From assembly GCA_025353985.1 (NCBI GenBank), contig JANXNT010000157.1:1-6462 (forward strand): a DNA stretch of 6,462 bases. The letters run 5' to 3'. Positions 5,872 through 6,462 of the stretch are shown in pieces. Below the pieces are notes generated by a model. It worked only from the letters and a program-made list of their open reading frames with translations. It ran no database searches and had not been told where the DNA came from. Position 1 is the first letter of the stretch. Each line of letters begins with the position of its first letter. Source of the stretch: Limnoglobus sp. (GTDB lineage Bacteria; Planctomycetota; Planctomycetia; Gemmatales; Gemmataceae). Position numbers and translations under genes: made by a program.

Positions 5872-6462
5872 TCAATCCTTAGCCCATGCCAATGGCACGA
5901 GGACGACTTCGCGGGCGGGTTCGGTGAAGGAGACGCGAATCGTCGTTTGGCCGCTTACACCGGCGGTGTTGGGGTCGATCGTCGCGCGGATGGTGGCAAC
6001 CGCGCCGTTACCAGCAGACCACTTCAACGTGACGCCTTTCGCCTCGCAAGTGGCGGTGGCGATCTGGATGTTTGCTGCATTCGGTCGCCGAAACTGAACC
6101 ACCCCTGATACATTTGCGATCTCGGTGGCGATTCGCAAATCGAGCGATTCGGGCAACCCACGCACCGCGTCTTTCGACCGCTTGGTGATGCGGACTGGTA
6201 CGCGGAGTTCGGGATAAAGTGGGTCCGTTGTCGTGATGAGAATCGTCTCGTCGTGGCTGCCCGTTGCGACGCCTTCGGCTATCGAAACTTCGATCGAAAT
6301 CGTGCCGTCTTTCGCTTCGCGAACGCTTGCCGAGAGATGTGTTGCGGTCGAGGTGATCGCTTTCACGGTCAACGGCATCGCGCGGCGATCCGTGAGGACG
6401 ATCGTGCTTTTGGCTGCGCCTTCCGTTGAGATCGCGAGCATCGGCGGCTTCACGTCGAGTTC
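5872..6462 (-). CDS. C-terminal part of a DUF1573-like, Ig-like beta-rich protein (5' end outside window)
   Basis: The 196 visible residues remain open to the window edge, so the true start lies beyond 6462. The GTG at 6453 has no convincing ribosome binding site and falls inside a beta strand pattern, so it is not taken as the start. Two Ig-like beta modules can be seen. The first (residues 1-92) ends with the strand pair SHDETILITTTDP and LRVPVRI. The pattern of a gain by G-x-H, then TT-DP, then V-P-V is typical of the DUF1573 and related families common in planctomycetes. The second (about 100-196) runs from LPESLDLRI to the closing VLVPLAW. No catalytic motif is visible. In known family members an N-terminal signal peptide is usual, which would place this protein outside the cytoplasm, but that part is not in the window. 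Its stop is 7 nt from the stop of the convergent subtilase-like gene. Confidence 0.75.
   Translation of the reverse strand, partial: ELDVKPPMLAISTEGAAKSTIVLTDRRAMPLTVKAITSTATHLSASVREAKDGTISIEVSIAEGVATGSHDETILITTTDPLYPELRVPVRITKRSKDAVRGLPESLDLRIATEIANVSGVVQFRRPNAANIQIATATCEAKGVTLKWSAGNGAVATIRATIDPNTAGVSGQTTIRVSFTEPAREVVLVPLAWAKD

Noticed and set aside
1..6462. CRISPR array, transposase, tRNA or rRNA
   Set aside because: No regularly spaced long direct repeats, transposase motifs or recognisable RNA gene structures are present on either strand.

Overview
The window looks like a piece of chromosome from a planctomycete, most plausibly of the Gemmata/Gemmataceae type. This rests on gene content rather than any marker gene: a large exported HEAT-repeat protein, a large exported subtilase-like protein with a helical insert and a beta-sandwich insert, and a DUF1573-like protein, all moderately GC-rich and interspersed with an ACAGGATTA-type intergenic palindrome of a kind I associate with such genomes. 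The assignment is an inference from memory of these families; no rRNA, tRNA or housekeeping gene is present to confirm it.

Layout: bases 1-281 are non-coding and begin with an imperfect inverted repeat (about 4-79). A small gene of unknown function follows on the + strand (282-713). It converges, with 19 nt between stop codons, on a minus-strand gene (733-3075) for a 780-residue exported protein with about 11 HEAT-like repeats and a separate C-terminal region. A 227-bp gap (3076-3302) carries the divergent starts of that gene and of a + strand gene (3303-5864) for an 853-residue exported subtilase (S8)-like protein. This converges, with only 7 nt between stops, on the 3' part of a minus-strand gene (5872-6462, running off the window) for a DUF1573-like, Ig-like beta-rich protein.

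The most notable observation is that the subtilase-like protein keeps the S8 scaffold, including the region around the catalytic serine, but appears to have lost the catalytic Asp, the catalytic His and the oxyanion-hole Asn. It is therefore predicted to be a pseudo-protease. Its N-terminal half is built from at least two, perhaps three, related alpha/beta modules that resemble protease propeptides. Three of the four genes encode proteins with a signal peptide or an extracytoplasmic-type fold, so the region probably contributes to the cell envelope or periplasm. Nothing in the sequence shows that the genes work in one pathway: they alternate in strand and none forms an operon within the window. 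I see no mobile-element gene, CRISPR array, RNA gene or defence-system signature.
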